A stretch of 64,000 nucleotides of DNA. It comes from Hymenobacter psoromatis. GTDB lineage: Bacteria; Bacteroidota; Bacteroidia; Cytophagales; Hymenobacteraceae. Both the position numbers and the translations under genes were made by a program. The stretch is taken from contig CP014771.1 in assembly GCA_001596155.1 (NCBI GenBank), positions 4,526,001 to 4,590,000 on the forward strand, read 5' to 3'. Shown here piece after piece: positions 42,849 to 51,617 of the stretch; position 1 is the stretch's first letter, and each line of letters starts with the position of its first letter. The notes under the pieces are model-generated. The model ran no database searches. It saw only the letters and a program-made list of their open reading frames with translations, and was not told the origin of the DNA.

Positions 42849-43733
42849 ATGCAGGTAACCATCGATAAAAACTCCGGATACTGTTTTGGGGTCGAGTTCG
42901 CCATTCAGATGGCCGAAGACGAGTTGCAGCACAGCGGCGGCACGCTCTATTGCCTCGGCGATATCGTGCATAACCGCATGGAAGTGGAGCGCCTCAACCA
43001 GCAGGGCCTGCGCGTTATCGACCGCGAGCAGCTCGGCACGCTGCACGACTGCAAGGTGCTCATTCGGGCGCACGGCGAACCGCCCGAAACCTACCAACTG
43101 GCCCTGCAAAACAACCTGGAGCTGATTGACGCCAGCTGCCCGGTGGTGCTCAAGCTGCAAAATCGCGTGAAGCACGCCTTCGACGCCACCACCCGCGAAA
43201 ACGGCCAAATCGTCATCTATGGCCAGCCCGGCCACGCCGAAGTCATCGGCCTCACCGGCCAAACGCGCAACCAGGCCCTCATCGTGATGACCGAGGCCGA
43301 CCTCGACCAGATTGACTTCGCGCGGCCCGTCACGCTCTTCAGCCAGACCACCAAAAGCACGGCCGGCTTCTACCAGATGAAAGCCCTGATAGAAGCCCGC
43401 ATTGCCGCCGCCGGCGGCGCGCTCGAAAGCTTCGACGCCAACGACAGCATTTGCCGCCAGGTGAGCAACCGCGAGCCCCAGCTGGCCCGCTTTGCCCAGG
43501 AGCACGACGTAATTCTATTCGTAAGCGGCCGCAAAAGCTCCAACGGCAAAGCCCTGTTCTCCGTAGTAAACGCCGTGAACCAGCGCAGCTATTTCATTGA
43601 GAACGAGCACGAAATCCAGGAAGAATGGTTTGCCGAAGCCACGTCAGTAGGTATCTGCGGTGCCACCAGCACCCCGCTCTGGCTCATGCGCCAGGTAGCC
43701 GACCGCGCGGAGAGCCTGGAAGTAGCGGCGTAG
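42849..43733 (+). CDS. ispH: 4-hydroxy-3-methylbut-2-enyl diphosphate reductase
   Basis: The 294-residue protein starts at the ATG at 42849 (MQVTIDKNSGYCFGV). The three iron-sulfur cysteines are Cys12, Cys97 in DASCPVV and a third in VGICGATSTP. His residues in RAHGEPP and GHAEVIGLTGQ line the active site. IspH makes IPP and DMAPP in the last step of the MEP isoprenoid pathway. It is a single gene with its own promoter. The TrlF-like gene starts 38 bases downstream under another promoter box. Confidence 0.95.
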   Translation: MQVTIDKNSGYCFGVEFAIQMAEDELQHSGGTLYCLGDIVHNRMEVERLNQQGLRVIDREQLGTLHDCKVLIRAHGEPPETYQLALQNNLELIDASCPVVLKLQNRVKHAFDATTRENGQIVIYGQPGHAEVIGLTGQTRNQALIVMTEADLDQIDFARPVTLFSQTTKSTAGFYQMKALIEARIAAAGGALESFDANDSICRQVSNREPQLARFAQEHDVILFVSGRKSSNGKALFSVVNAVNQRSYFIENEHEIQEEWFAEATSVGICGATSTPLWLMRQVADRAESLEVAA

Positions 43734-43759
43734 AGAGGGGGTAGGGCTACGGGTTATAG

Positions 43760-43767
43760 TACCTTTG
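43760..43767 (+). promoter_or_regulatory. Promoter -7 box, predicts leaderless trlF-like mRNA
   Basis: TACCTTTG is an exact match ending four bases before the ATG at 43772. The predicted start of transcription coincides with the start codon. Confidence 0.55.
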
Positions 43768-43771
43768 GCGG

Positions 43772-46501
43772 ATGACCCCTTCCTTTAACCTTCCAGAGAG
43801 TAGTCCCATCCGGCGGGCGTTGCTATTAGCTAATGGGGCGCAGTTTTACCGCTGTGCATTGCAGGTCAATCCATTTTCTTACACGTTGGAAAACGGTAAG
43901 ATGCAGCATGGTTTTACTACCGAGGCTGATTATAATGTGGCTTTGGTGGCGGCGCTGGTAAAGGCTGAAATACAGGTCATTGCTATTACCGACCACTGGA
44001 AGGCGCGCACGGCGGCGGGCCTGCGCGACGCGGCTGAGGCGGCGGGCATTTCGGTGTTTCCGGGGTTTGAGGCAGCAACTATTCTTGGCCATCATGTTCT
44101 GTGTCTGTTCAATCCTGGCTCCGATTTGGAGCGCTTGGAATACTTGGCTAGTGAGTTACGCGGTAGTTCCGGGCCGGTTCCTGACGGAGATACCTTTGAT
44201 GGCGTGAAGACGATGGATGAATTGGTAGCGCGAGTGCAGTGCCCGGATTGGGGAGGTATTTGTGTAGCCGCCCACGTTACGTTGAAGAATGGAATATTGA
44301 AAAGCGATGGCGAGCAAAGCAGTAAGCCCTGGAGATGTGACCATCTGTATGCTGCTGCTATTCCAGGGGCCATCAAAGGTTTATTGCAAGGCCCTTCGGA
44401 CATTGTTTACAACAAAGTGCCTGAGTATCGCCGCAAGCGTTTGATGGCACTCCTGAATGCGGGTGATATTAGCGGCCCGGACGAAGTAGTTAAACGAGGG
44501 ACTTCGTGCAACATTAAGCTGGCCGAATTTACCGTGGAGGGACTACGGCAAGTCTTTCTCGACCCTACCCCCCGCATCCGGCTGGATGGTGAGCCGGTGC
44601 CCGCGGGGCATATGGAGCTGCTCGCCGCCGCGTGGGAAGGGGGAAAACTCGATGGGTTGGCCTTGCATTTCAATGCGGACTTGAATGTGCTTATCGGGGG
44701 GCGGGGAGCGGGTAAGTCCTCAATAATTGAAACGCTCCGCTACGCTTTTGAGGCCCCAATAGCGGCTAAGGAAGCGCGGGTTAATCACGAAAGCCTGGTA
44801 AAAGGAATGTTGGGGGCGGGTGGAAAAGTGTCCGTGGCCGTGCAGCGCTACACCCCGTCCCCGGTGTCGTATTTGATAGAGCGCACCTATCCGGGACCGG
44901 CCTCGGTGCGCGATGAGCAGGGCGACGTGCTGGACGTGAAGCCGCTGGATGTGCTGCGCCAATTGCCGGAAATATACGGGCAGCATGAAATTGCCGAAAT
45001 GGCTAACGACCGGGGTAAGGAAGGGCACCTTACCAATTTATTGCGGCGTTTCCTGCCCGCCCGCGCGGCCGATGGGGAGGTTCGCAAGTCCGCGCTTCAA
45101 CAGGCTCTGGCCGAAACCCGCGAACGGTTGCTCAAACTGGATAAGGAAATAAGTGTCGCGGATGAGCGGTTGGCTGGTTTGCAGACCTTACAATTGCGGC
45201 AAGCCGAATACGAAAAAGCCGACCTGCCCGCAAAACTTGACGCCAATGCGCGCTGGCAGCGGGAAGGCGGTTTGTTTCAGTTGACTCGTGACCGGCTGCG
45301 CCCCGTGCAAGCGGCCGTAGAAGCGCTGCGGGCAGCGCAAACCCTTGACCAGGATGGGTTGAACGAGGTAGCTCTGCGCGGCTTGCCCAACGCTGACCTG
45401 TTGCAAGCACTTCACCAAGCATTACGACTAGCTGAGACAGTAGCAAGCGAAGCTGCTGCAAGGGTAGCCGATGCATTGACAACCGCGCAAAATCAAGTCA
45501 CGGCGGTAGAACAGACCTGGAAGCCGTTGCGAAAAGCGGCCGATGAGGCCATGCAAGTTCAACTCAGGGCGTTGCAGGCTGACAACGTGGATGGGTCAGA
45601 TTACCTGAAGCTGGTGAAAGAGATTGACAAACTCCAGTCGGTAGAAAAGCATCGGCAGGCGCTCGCAAATGAGCGTAAAGCAGTGGACCAGCGACGGCGC
45701 AACTTGCGCAGCGAGTACCACGACCTGCTTGGCAACGAACGCCGTGATTTAGAGCGCACCGCCAGCCAGGTTACCGCTAAACTGAACAATCGGGTGCGGG
45801 TGCGGGTAACCCACGCGGCTCCGCGTACCGCCTTGCAAGACCTCATCCGAACCGCGCTGGCGGCCAATAATCCGGGAGGCATGAAATATGCGCCTATTTT
45901 GGAAGCCCTAAATAATAAGGATGAAATTTCTCTGGTCGGATTAGCGGAAGCGTGCCGCCGCAACGACGTGGCCGCCCTGCGCCAGGACTTTGGCCTTTCG
46001 CCTGGTCAGGCCGACCAATTGGCCAATATCGGCCCGGAGGCTTGTATGCGGCTAGAAGAATTAGAGCTGCCATCTACCACCGATTTAGAATTGAACAAAG
46101 CGGACAATGGGGCTGCGGAAGCCGATTGGAAGCCCTTGAGAGCATTATCGGCGGGGCAGCGAGCTACGGCCGTGCTGCGGCTATTATTGCTGGAATCGCC
46201 GGTGCCGCTATTGATTGACCAGCCGGAAGACGACCTGGATAACCGGTTTATCGCGGATGACATCGTGCCCATTATTAAGAAAGAGAAGAAAAAGCGGCAG
46301 TTTTTATTCGCTACGCACAATGCGAACGTGCCCGTGCTGGGCGATGCGGACCTGATAGTGGGGCTGGCGTATGAACACGACCACATCGAGGTGGATACCA
46401 GCGGGGCGCTGGAAACCCCGGCCGTTCATCGACTGGTAGAAAAAGTGTTGGAGGGTGGCAAAGAAGCCTTCGCCAGTCGCCGGGCTAAATATAATTTTTG
46501 A
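43772..46501 (+). CDS. TrlF-like protein: PHP domain fused to an SMC-like ATPase
   Basis: The 909-residue protein has an N-terminal PHP-like phosphoesterase domain with AITDHW (Asp74, His75), PGFEA near 99 and VAAHV near 167. The usual first HxH motif is replaced by Gln31-Val-Asn33 in CALQVNP. From about 295 comes an ABC/SMC-type ATPase with Walker A GGRGAGKSS (309-317), a coiled coil of roughly 430-690, and Walker B PLLIDQPEDD (about 811-820) followed by the H-loop-like FATHNANVPVLGDAD. From memory such proteins are annotated as TrlF-family AAA-like ATPases. A defence role is plausible but unproven. The 3' end overlaps the next open frame. Confidence 0.8.
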   Translation: MTPSFNLPESSPIRRALLLANGAQFYRCALQVNPFSYTLENGKMQHGFTTEADYNVALVAALVKAEIQVIAITDHWKARTAAGLRDAAEAAGISVFPGFEAATILGHHVLCLFNPGSDLERLEYLASELRGSSGPVPDGDTFDGVKTMDELVARVQCPDWGGICVAAHVTLKNGILKSDGEQSSKPWRCDHLYAAAIPGAIKGLLQGPSDIVYNKVPEYRRKRLMALLNAGDISGPDEVVKRGTSCNIKLAEFTVEGLRQVFLDPTPRIRLDGEPVPAGHMELLAAAWEGGKLDGLALHFNADLNVLIGGRGAGKSSIIETLRYAFEAPIAAKEARVNHESLVKGMLGAGGKVSVAVQRYTPSPVSYLIERTYPGPASVRDEQGDVLDVKPLDVLRQLPEIYGQHEIAEMANDRGKEGHLTNLLRRFLPARAADGEVRKSALQQALAETRERLLKLDKEISVADERLAGLQTLQLRQAEYEKADLPAKLDANARWQREGGLFQLTRDRLRPVQAAVEALRAAQTLDQDGLNEVALRGLPNADLLQALHQALRLAETVASEAAARVADALTTAQNQVTAVEQTWKPLRKAADEAMQVQLRALQADNVDGSDYLKLVKEIDKLQSVEKHRQALANERKAVDQRRRNLRSEYHDLLGNERRDLERTASQVTAKLNNRVRVRVTHAAPRTALQDLIRTALAANNPGGMKYAPILEALNNKDEISLVGLAEACRRNDVAALRQDFGLSPGQADQLANIGPEACMRLEELELPSTTDLELNKADNGAAEADWKPLRALSAGQRATAVLRLLLLESPVPLLIDQPEDDLDNRFIADDIVPIIKKEKKKRQFLFATHNANVPVLGDADLIVGLAYEHDHIEVDTSGALETPAVHRLVEKVLEGGKEAFASRRAKYNF

Positions 46502-46512
46502 TTTGCTTAATA

Positions 46513-47781
46513 ATGCTGGCTGCCTTAACCAAAACTGACCTGCTAATTACCATTGCCACGGGCGAAAACTCGGCCGTAGAATTTAAGCGCGATGACATTC
46601 GGCCCGAGCAGTTAGCTAAGGAGCTGGTGGCCTTCGGTAATTTTGAGGGCGGGCGGGTGCTTCTGGGCGTGGAAGATGATGGTACGGTAAGCGGTTTGCG
46701 CTATAGTCAGGAGCGCGACGCGGCCCGCGTAGAAGAATGGGTGATGACCGTATGCCGCACCCACGTGCAACCAGGCATTATTCCATTTTTTCAGATAATC
46801 CGCGACGTAGAACCCGGCCGCGACGTGGCAGTTATTCAGCTCAACCGGGCCGTGCAGGTACTGTACGCCTGGCACAACCAGCGCCGTACGTACTACGTGC
46901 GCGCCGGCACCGTGAGCGCCGAAATGGACTCGTATGAACTGGCCCGCTTATTTCAGCAACGCGGACAGGTGCGGGCCGATGTGCAGCCCGTGGGCGGTAC
47001 TTCGCTGGCCGACCTCGATTTGGGTCGTTTGCTCGATTATTTCCGGCGAGTGCGCCAGCAGGAGGACACCCCTGAGGCGGACGATGCGGCCGGCTGGACG
47101 CAATTGCTGCTGAATACCGAACTGATGGTGGAGTTGCGCGATGCCGTAGTGCCAGCCGGGACCCTGGTTTGTTCACTAGCCAGCTTGCTACTGTTCGGGC
47201 GAAATCCTAACCGCTTTTTACCGCAGGCGGGCATTACGGCAGTGAGGTACGCGGGGCAAGAAAAAGAGTATGCTACCCCCCAAAGGTTTCGTGGCCCCTT
47301 GGTAGCCCTGTTTCAGAAAGATGACAGCGGGCAAGTAGAAAAACTCGAAGATGGCGTCATTGACCGGGCGCTGGCCTTCGTGCAGCAGCACGCCAGCGAC
47401 CCCGAAAAACTGGTGGGCGCGGTACGCACTGAACAGTGGCACTACCCCCCCGAAGCGGTGCGCGAGGCTATTGTCAACGCTGTGGCCCACCGCGATTACC
47501 TATTGGGTGCCACGGACATTGAGCTAGCTATTTACGCCGACCGGCTCGAAGTCATTTCGCCCGGCCGCCTCCCCAACGGCATCACCCCAGCCCGGATGCG
47601 CGCCGGCACCCGCGCCACCCGCAATCAGCTGGTGCTCGACGTGCTGCGCGATTATCGCTATATGGAGCACATGGGCATGGGCATCCGATTAAAAATTATT
47701 CGACTGATGCGCGAGTATAATGGCACCGAGCCGGATTTAGAAGTGAACGAGGACCGGTTTACGCTGCGCTTGTGGCGGTAA
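46513..47781 (+). CDS. AlbA_2 (Schlafen-like) domain protein with C-terminal HATPase
   Basis: The protein has 422 residues from the ATG at 46513; a TTG at 46498 overlapping the trlF stop is an alternative. The N-terminus carries the AlbA_2/Schlafen pattern SAVEFKRDD, KELVAFGNFEGGRVLLGV (in part) and RTYYVRAGT. The C-terminus has an HATPase_c_4-like segment (PPEAVREAIVNAVAHRDYL, IYADRLEVISPGRLPNGIT, in part; RYMEHMGMGI). Such proteins are called ATP-binding or RNA-binding-domain proteins and may be regulators or RNA-acting effectors. Close coupling with the TrlF-like gene suggests joint function. Confidence 0.78.
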   Translation: MLAALTKTDLLITIATGENSAVEFKRDDIRPEQLAKELVAFGNFEGGRVLLGVEDDGTVSGLRYSQERDAARVEEWVMTVCRTHVQPGIIPFFQIIRDVEPGRDVAVIQLNRAVQVLYAWHNQRRTYYVRAGTVSAEMDSYELARLFQQRGQVRADVQPVGGTSLADLDLGRLLDYFRRVRQQEDTPEADDAAGWTQLLLNTELMVELRDAVVPAGTLVCSLASLLLFGRNPNRFLPQAGITAVRYAGQEKEYATPQRFRGPLVALFQKDDSGQVEKLEDGVIDRALAFVQQHASDPEKLVGAVRTEQWHYPPEAVREAIVNAVAHRDYLLGATDIELAIYADRLEVISPGRLPNGITPARMRAGTRATRNQLVLDVLRDYRYMEHMGMGIRLKIIRLMREYNGTEPDLEVNEDRFTLRLWR

Positions 47782-47788
47782 TTATTCG

Positions 47789-48322
47789 CTACTGCCCGAT
47801 TTCCTCCTCGTACAGCCGCTCGTTTTCCTGGTCAAACGCCACCAGCACCACCGCGCGCGGCCACTCGTGCGCCGCCAGCCACTGCCGAATCTCGCGCCCG
47901 GCAATGGCCGCCGCCTCCTTTTTAGAATAGCCATAAATGCCAGTGCTGATGCCGGGGAAGGCCACGGAGTCGAGTTGGTTTTCCAGGGCCAGGCGCAGGC
48001 AGTTGCGGTAGCAATTGGCCAGCAGTGCGGGCTCACCTTTCTGGCCGCCGTTCCAGACCGGCCCCACGGTGTGAATAACGTACTGCGCCGGCAGCCGCCC
48101 GCCGGTGGTGATAACGGCCTCCCCGGTTTTGCAGCCGCCCTACCGCGCCCGGATTTTTCGACAATCTTCCAGAATGGCCGGCCCGCCCGCGCGGTGAATG
48201 GCCCCATCGACGCCCCCGCCGCCGAGCAGCGACGAGTTGGCCGCGTTGACGATGGCTGTGGTAGCTATTTTGGTGATATCGCCTTGCTCAACGCGCAGGC
48301 GGGGGGTAGGGACAGGGAGCAT
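47789..48322 (-). pseudogene. Macro-domain protein with in-frame amber codon
   Basis: From an ATG at 48322 the frame gives the macro-domain start [30 protein letters not shown] (in parts; Asn26, Asn29, Asp39). Codon 61 is TAG (48140-48142), where relatives usually have Gln in an ARQGGC context. The same frame then continues with GGCKTGEAV, HTVGPVWNGG and FPGISTGIYGY to a stop at 47789, so only one base differs from an intact gene of about 177 residues. Macro domains of this type bind or remove ADP-ribose. Suppression or a sequencing error cannot be excluded. Confidence 0.75.
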
Positions 48323-48442
48323 GGGCCGAAAAACAGGGGGTAAGGCCCAAGGTACGCAACGCTTCGGGCGGCGTTTGGGCGGCTTGGGTGGGGTAGGAAT
48401 ACGGTTCGGCATCGGCCAGTTGCGGAGGGGTAGGGCAAAAGC

Positions 48443-48450
48443 TACTTTTG
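48443..48450 (+). promoter_or_regulatory. Promoter for the 2TM protein gene
   Basis: TACTTTTG (exact TAnnTTTG) has a TTG at 48420-48422, 20 bases upstream, close to the consensus spacing of the Bacteroidota promoter. It is the best two-box promoter I found in the window. Confidence 0.6.
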
Positions 48451-48484
48451 ACCATCATCCTCAACCACTTAAACGACCCTAGCC

Positions 48485-48790
48485 ATGCAGCCGACCAGCC
48501 CTACCCCCGCCTCCCTCCGCGACCAGCGCCTGTGGCAAGTTGCTCGTGCCCGCACCAAGTTTCAGAGCCATGTGCTCGTGTTCTTCGTCATCAATGCCGG
48601 CCTGTGGCTGCTGTGGGCCTTTTTGCCCGAAAGCCACGGCCGCCACGACGAGCTGCCCTGGCCCATCTGGACGAGCCTATTCTGGGGCATCGGCCTGGTG
48701 CTGCAAGGCCTGGCCGCCTACAGCCGCCTCAACAGCGGCGAGCGCACTCAGCGCGAATACGAGCGCCTGCTGGCCGGGGAGCAGAGCTAG
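48485..48790 (+). CDS. 2TM domain protein
   Basis: The 101-residue protein has the 2TM-domain layout: a helical N-terminus (RLWQVARARTKFQSH), membrane span one (VLVFFVINAGLWLLWAFL), a short loop rich in His, Glu and Pro with PWPIW, span two (SLFWGIGLVLQGLAAY), and a charged C-terminal helix (RTQREYERLLAGE). Such domains occur alone or fused to sensor proteins in Bacteroidota; their role is unknown. The gene is followed by a family C palindrome. Confidence 0.85.
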   Translation: MQPTSPTPASLRDQRLWQVARARTKFQSHVLVFFVINAGLWLLWAFLPESHGRHDELPWPIWTSLFWGIGLVLQGLAAYSRLNSGERTQREYERLLAGEQS

Positions 48791-48794
48791 GAAC

Positions 48795-48890
48795 CGTTTG
48801 TCATTGCGAGCGCAGCGCGGCAATCGCCCCGGAACGATACCCGAACGGCTCGTTCTGGGGCGGTTGCCGCGCTGCGCTCGCAATGACAAT
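48795..48890. repeat. Palindromic intergenic repeat, family C
   Basis: CGTTTGTCATTGCGAGCGCA... pairs with ...TGCGCTCGCAATGACAA, with inner GCAATCGCCCC/GGGGCGGTTGC segments. It belongs to the same family as 39947-40045 and 58168-58292. Confidence 0.88.
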
Positions 48891-48911
48891 TCCTGCTTTT
48901 CTTTACGGCTG

Positions 48912-49424
48912 ATGACAGTGAAAAAACGCCCCGCCAAACGCCTGCTCGGCCGCCGTGAGCTCATTGACCTGCCCTTGCTAAATCTGCGGGGGGTAGGGGC
49001 CAAGGTTGATAGCGGGGCCTACACCAGCGCCATCCATTGCGCCGACCTGCACCTGGTGCCCGACCCCGCCACCGGCCAGCCCGTGCTGCACGTGCGCCTG
49101 CTCGACCCCGAGCACCCCGCCACCGACGGCCAACCGCTGGTTTTCCGCGAATTCACGCAGCGCGACATTCGCTCCTCCAACGGCGAGGTGCAGGCGCGCT
49201 ACGTCATTCGCACCGTGGTGCGGCTGTATGGGCAGAATTTCGATACCGAGTTTTCGCTGGCCAACCGCTCCGACCTGCGCCACCCGGTGCTGCTGGGGCG
49301 GGCGCTGCTGCGGCAGGGCCGCTTCGTGGTCGATGTGGCGCGCCTCGAACTCTCGTATAAGGCTGAGCGCCGGGCCGCTGAGAAAGTGCGCCGCGCCGCC
49401 GCCGCGCCCGATGGGCCAGTTTAG
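48912..49424 (+). CDS. RimB-like ATP-dependent zinc protease / retropepsin-like protein
   Basis: The 170-residue protein starts at the ATG at 48912. The core is VDSGAYTSAIHC with Asp33-Ser-Gly-Ala, the aspartic-protease-like motif of the family annotated as putative ATP-dependent zinc protease (PF05618). The conserved RYVIRTVVRLYG and HPVLLGRALL follow. In Pseudomonas RimB acts with RimK to trim glutamate tails on ribosomal protein S6. Here too it sits just before rimK. A basic tail (KVRRAAAAP) ends the protein. Confidence 0.83.
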   Translation: MTVKKRPAKRLLGRRELIDLPLLNLRGVGAKVDSGAYTSAIHCADLHLVPDPATGQPVLHVRLLDPEHPATDGQPLVFREFTQRDIRSSNGEVQARYVIRTVVRLYGQNFDTEFSLANRSDLRHPVLLGRALLRQGRFVVDVARLELSYKAERRAAEKVRRAAAAPDGPV

Positions 49425-49553
49425 CCGTAGTTTGGTAGCGAAATTCAGGTAAAAAACGGCCGCAAAGGTGGAGTAGCGCCCGCCTACGGTGGCGCTTGAT
49501 TTCCTCAACCTGCTCACTCCTCCGCTATCCTGGGCACTGATTAGCTATATTTT

Positions 49554-50486
49554 ATGAAACTGGCAATTCTCTCGCGCGAACCCAACTCGTACTCCACCAA
49601 GCGGCTGGTGGAGGCGGCCATCGCGCGCGGCCACGAAGTGCGGGTGCTCGACCACCTGCGCTGCAACCTGGTGCTCGAAAAAGGCCAGCCCAGCATCCTC
49701 TACCGGGGCCAAGTGCTGGACCGGCCCGACGCCGTGATTCCGCGCATCGGGGCGTCGGTCACGTTCTACGGCACGGCCGTGGTGCGGCAATTCGAGATGA
49801 TGAAAGTGCGTACGGCCGTGGACAGCCAGGCCATCGTGCGCTCCCGCGACAAGCTCCGCTCGATGCAAATCCTGAGCCGGGCGGGGGTAGGGATGCCCAA
49901 AACGGCCTTCACCAACGACACCGACGAACTGCCCGCGCTCATCGAGCACGTGGGTGGTGCGCCGGTCATTATCAAGCTCTTGGAAGGCACTCAGGGTCTG
50001 GGCGTGGTGCTGGCTGAGAGCGCCAAGGCCGCGCAATCCGTCATCGAAGCCTTTCACAACCTGAAGGCCCGCATCCTGGTGCAGGAGTTTATTGATGAGG
50101 CCAAGGGGGCCGACGTGCGCGCCTTCGTGGTCGATGGCGAGGTGGTGGGGGCAATGCGCCGACAGGGTAAGGAAGGCGAGTTTCGCTCGAACCTGCACCG
50201 CGGCGGCACCGGCACCTTGGTCAAGCTAAGCCGCGCCGAAAAAGCTGCCGCCCTGCTGGCCACCAAGGCGCTGGGCCTGGGCGTGGCCGGCGTCGATATG
50301 CTGCAAAGCAAGCGCGGCCCGCTGGTGCTCGAAGTCAATTCGTCGCCCGGCCTCGAAGGCATCGAGAAAGCCACGGGCCTCGACATCGCGGGCCGCATCA
50401 TCGACTACACGGCCGCCCTCACGCTGCGCAAGCGCGGCGGCAAAACCAAGCCCAAGCGCGCAAAGGCTGCCCCCGACCCGGAATAG
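49554..50486 (+). CDS. rimK: RimK-type ATP-grasp ligase (S6 glutamylation)
   Basis: The 310-residue protein matches RimK throughout: [38 protein letters not shown] (in part), the ATP-grasp lysines in [18 protein letters not shown] (in part) and the metal-binding end [28 protein letters not shown] (in parts). RimK adds glutamates to the C-terminus of ribosomal protein S6. A basic tail ([14 protein letters not shown]) is extra. Neighbours on both sides encode predicted peptidase or deacylase partners. Confidence 0.93.
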   Translation: MKLAILSREPNSYSTKRLVEAAIARGHEVRVLDHLRCNLVLEKGQPSILYRGQVLDRPDAVIPRIGASVTFYGTAVVRQFEMMKVRTAVDSQAIVRSRDKLRSMQILSRAGVGMPKTAFTNDTDELPALIEHVGGAPVIIKLLEGTQGLGVVLAESAKAAQSVIEAFHNLKARILVQEFIDEAKGADVRAFVVDGEVVGAMRRQGKEGEFRSNLHRGGTGTLVKLSRAEKAAALLATKALGLGVAGVDMLQSKRGPLVLEVNSSPGLEGIEKATGLDIAGRIIDYTAALTLRKRGGKTKPKRAKAAPDPE

Positions 50487-50500
50487 ATTTCCTGGTTGAA

Positions 50501-50546
50501 CTCGTTCGTCCTTGCTTGATGCGCAACATGCTCGCAATGACGAACG
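50501..50546. repeat. Short palindromic repeat related to family C
   Basis: TCGTTCGTC.TTGC and GCAATGACGAACGA pair around a short loop (TTGATGCGCAACATGCTC). It looks like a reduced family C element between rimK and the AstE-like gene. Confidence 0.55.
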
Positions 50547-50571
50547 ATTTTAATCAGAACTGAGAAGCTAT

Positions 50572-51531
50572 ATGTTATTAGGCAACGCGCTGACTATAAA
50601 CGGCCTGCATATTCAGCCTGGCGAACGGGTACTTACCCGGCTGGTTATTTCGCGCCTGCCCTCCGGCACGGTCATCGACGTGCCGGTGCACATCATTCGC
50701 TCGCTGGAGCCCGGCCCGGTGCTGCTGCTGATGGCCGGCATGCACGGCGACGAGGTGAACGGCATCGAGACCATTCGGCGGCTTATTCGGCGCGATTTGT
50801 TGCAGCCCACGTGCGGCACGGTCATCGCCATTCCAATTCTCAATATTTACGGCTTTCTCAATTTCAGCCGCGAAGTGCCCGATGGCAAGGACGTGAACCG
50901 CTCGTTTCCGGGGCACCCGCGCGGCTCGCTGGCCAGCCGCGTGGCCCACCGCTTCATGCGCGAGATTATGCCGCTCGTGGACTACGGCATCGATTTTCAC
51001 ACCGGCGGCAAGGCGCGGGCCAACCATTCGCAGCTGCGCTGCCTGCTGGGCGAGGAGCCGGCGATTGACGCGCTGGCCGCCGCCTTCGCGGCGCCGTTTA
51101 CGCTGCATTCGCGGCTGCGCACGGGTTCACTGCGCGCCACCGCCCACGCGCTGGGCAAGCCCATTATTGTCTATGAAACCGGCGAAAGCCTGCGCCTCGA
51201 CGAGCCCGGCATCGAAGAAGCCGTGGCCGGCACGCTGCGGGTGCTGCACCACCTGGGCATGGGCCCCGAGGGCCCTACCCCCGCCCGGCCCAACGTAGTG
51301 TGCCACCGCCACCGCTGGCTGCGGGCGCGCTACGCCGGCCTGTTTCGGGCCCACGTTTCGCTGGGCGACTACGTGGCGGAAGGCCAGATTTACGGCTCCA
51401 TCGCCGACCCCTACGGTGAGCAGGCCGTGCGCCTCGAATCAACGCTCAGCGGCTACGTTATCGGCCTCAACTACATGCCCGTCGTGAATCAGGGCGATGC
51501 GCTGCTGCACCTGGCCGTGCCCGTGCAATGA
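50572..51531 (+). CDS. Succinylglutamate desuccinylase/aspartoacylase-family protein
   Basis: The 319-residue protein has zinc ligands His58 and Glu61 in AGMHGDEVNG, a third ligand His in IDFHTGG near 144, and the catalytic Glu in YETGES near 203. The C-terminal half forms the beta domain typical of AstE/AspA (CHRHRWLRARYAGLFRAHV, in part; LSGYVIGLN). Members next to rimK are recurrent in several phyla and are thought to act on the same modified substrate. Exact chemistry is unknown. The TGA stop lies in an inverted repeat. Confidence 0.87.
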   Translation: MLLGNALTINGLHIQPGERVLTRLVISRLPSGTVIDVPVHIIRSLEPGPVLLLMAGMHGDEVNGIETIRRLIRRDLLQPTCGTVIAIPILNIYGFLNFSREVPDGKDVNRSFPGHPRGSLASRVAHRFMREIMPLVDYGIDFHTGGKARANHSQLRCLLGEEPAIDALAAAFAAPFTLHSRLRTGSLRATAHALGKPIIVYETGESLRLDEPGIEEAVAGTLRVLHHLGMGPEGPTPARPNVVCHRHRWLRARYAGLFRAHVSLGDYVAEGQIYGSIADPYGEQAVRLESTLSGYVIGLNYMPVVNQGDALLHLAVPVQ

Positions 51532-51598
51532 ACAGTGAGCAGGCCAGGACGAGCAAGCGTTGACTAATTGTTGCTTGTTCACTGCGCATTGTTCATTG
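51529..51598. repeat. Palindromic element before ompH
   Basis: CAATGAACAGTGAGCA and its imperfect complement GTTCACTGCGCATTGTTCATTG flank inner GAGCAAGC/GTTGCTTG segments. The left arm includes the stop codon of the AstE-like gene. Confidence 0.65.
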
Positions 51599-51604
51599 CA
51601 AACT

Positions 51605-51612
51605 TACTTTTG
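51605..51612 (+). promoter_or_regulatory. Promoter -7 box, predicts leaderless ompH mRNA
   Basis: TACTTTTG, an exact TAnnTTTG, ends five bases before the ATG at 51618, the same arrangement as upstream of the LUD and TrlF-like genes. Confidence 0.55.
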
Positions 51613-51617
51613 CGACC

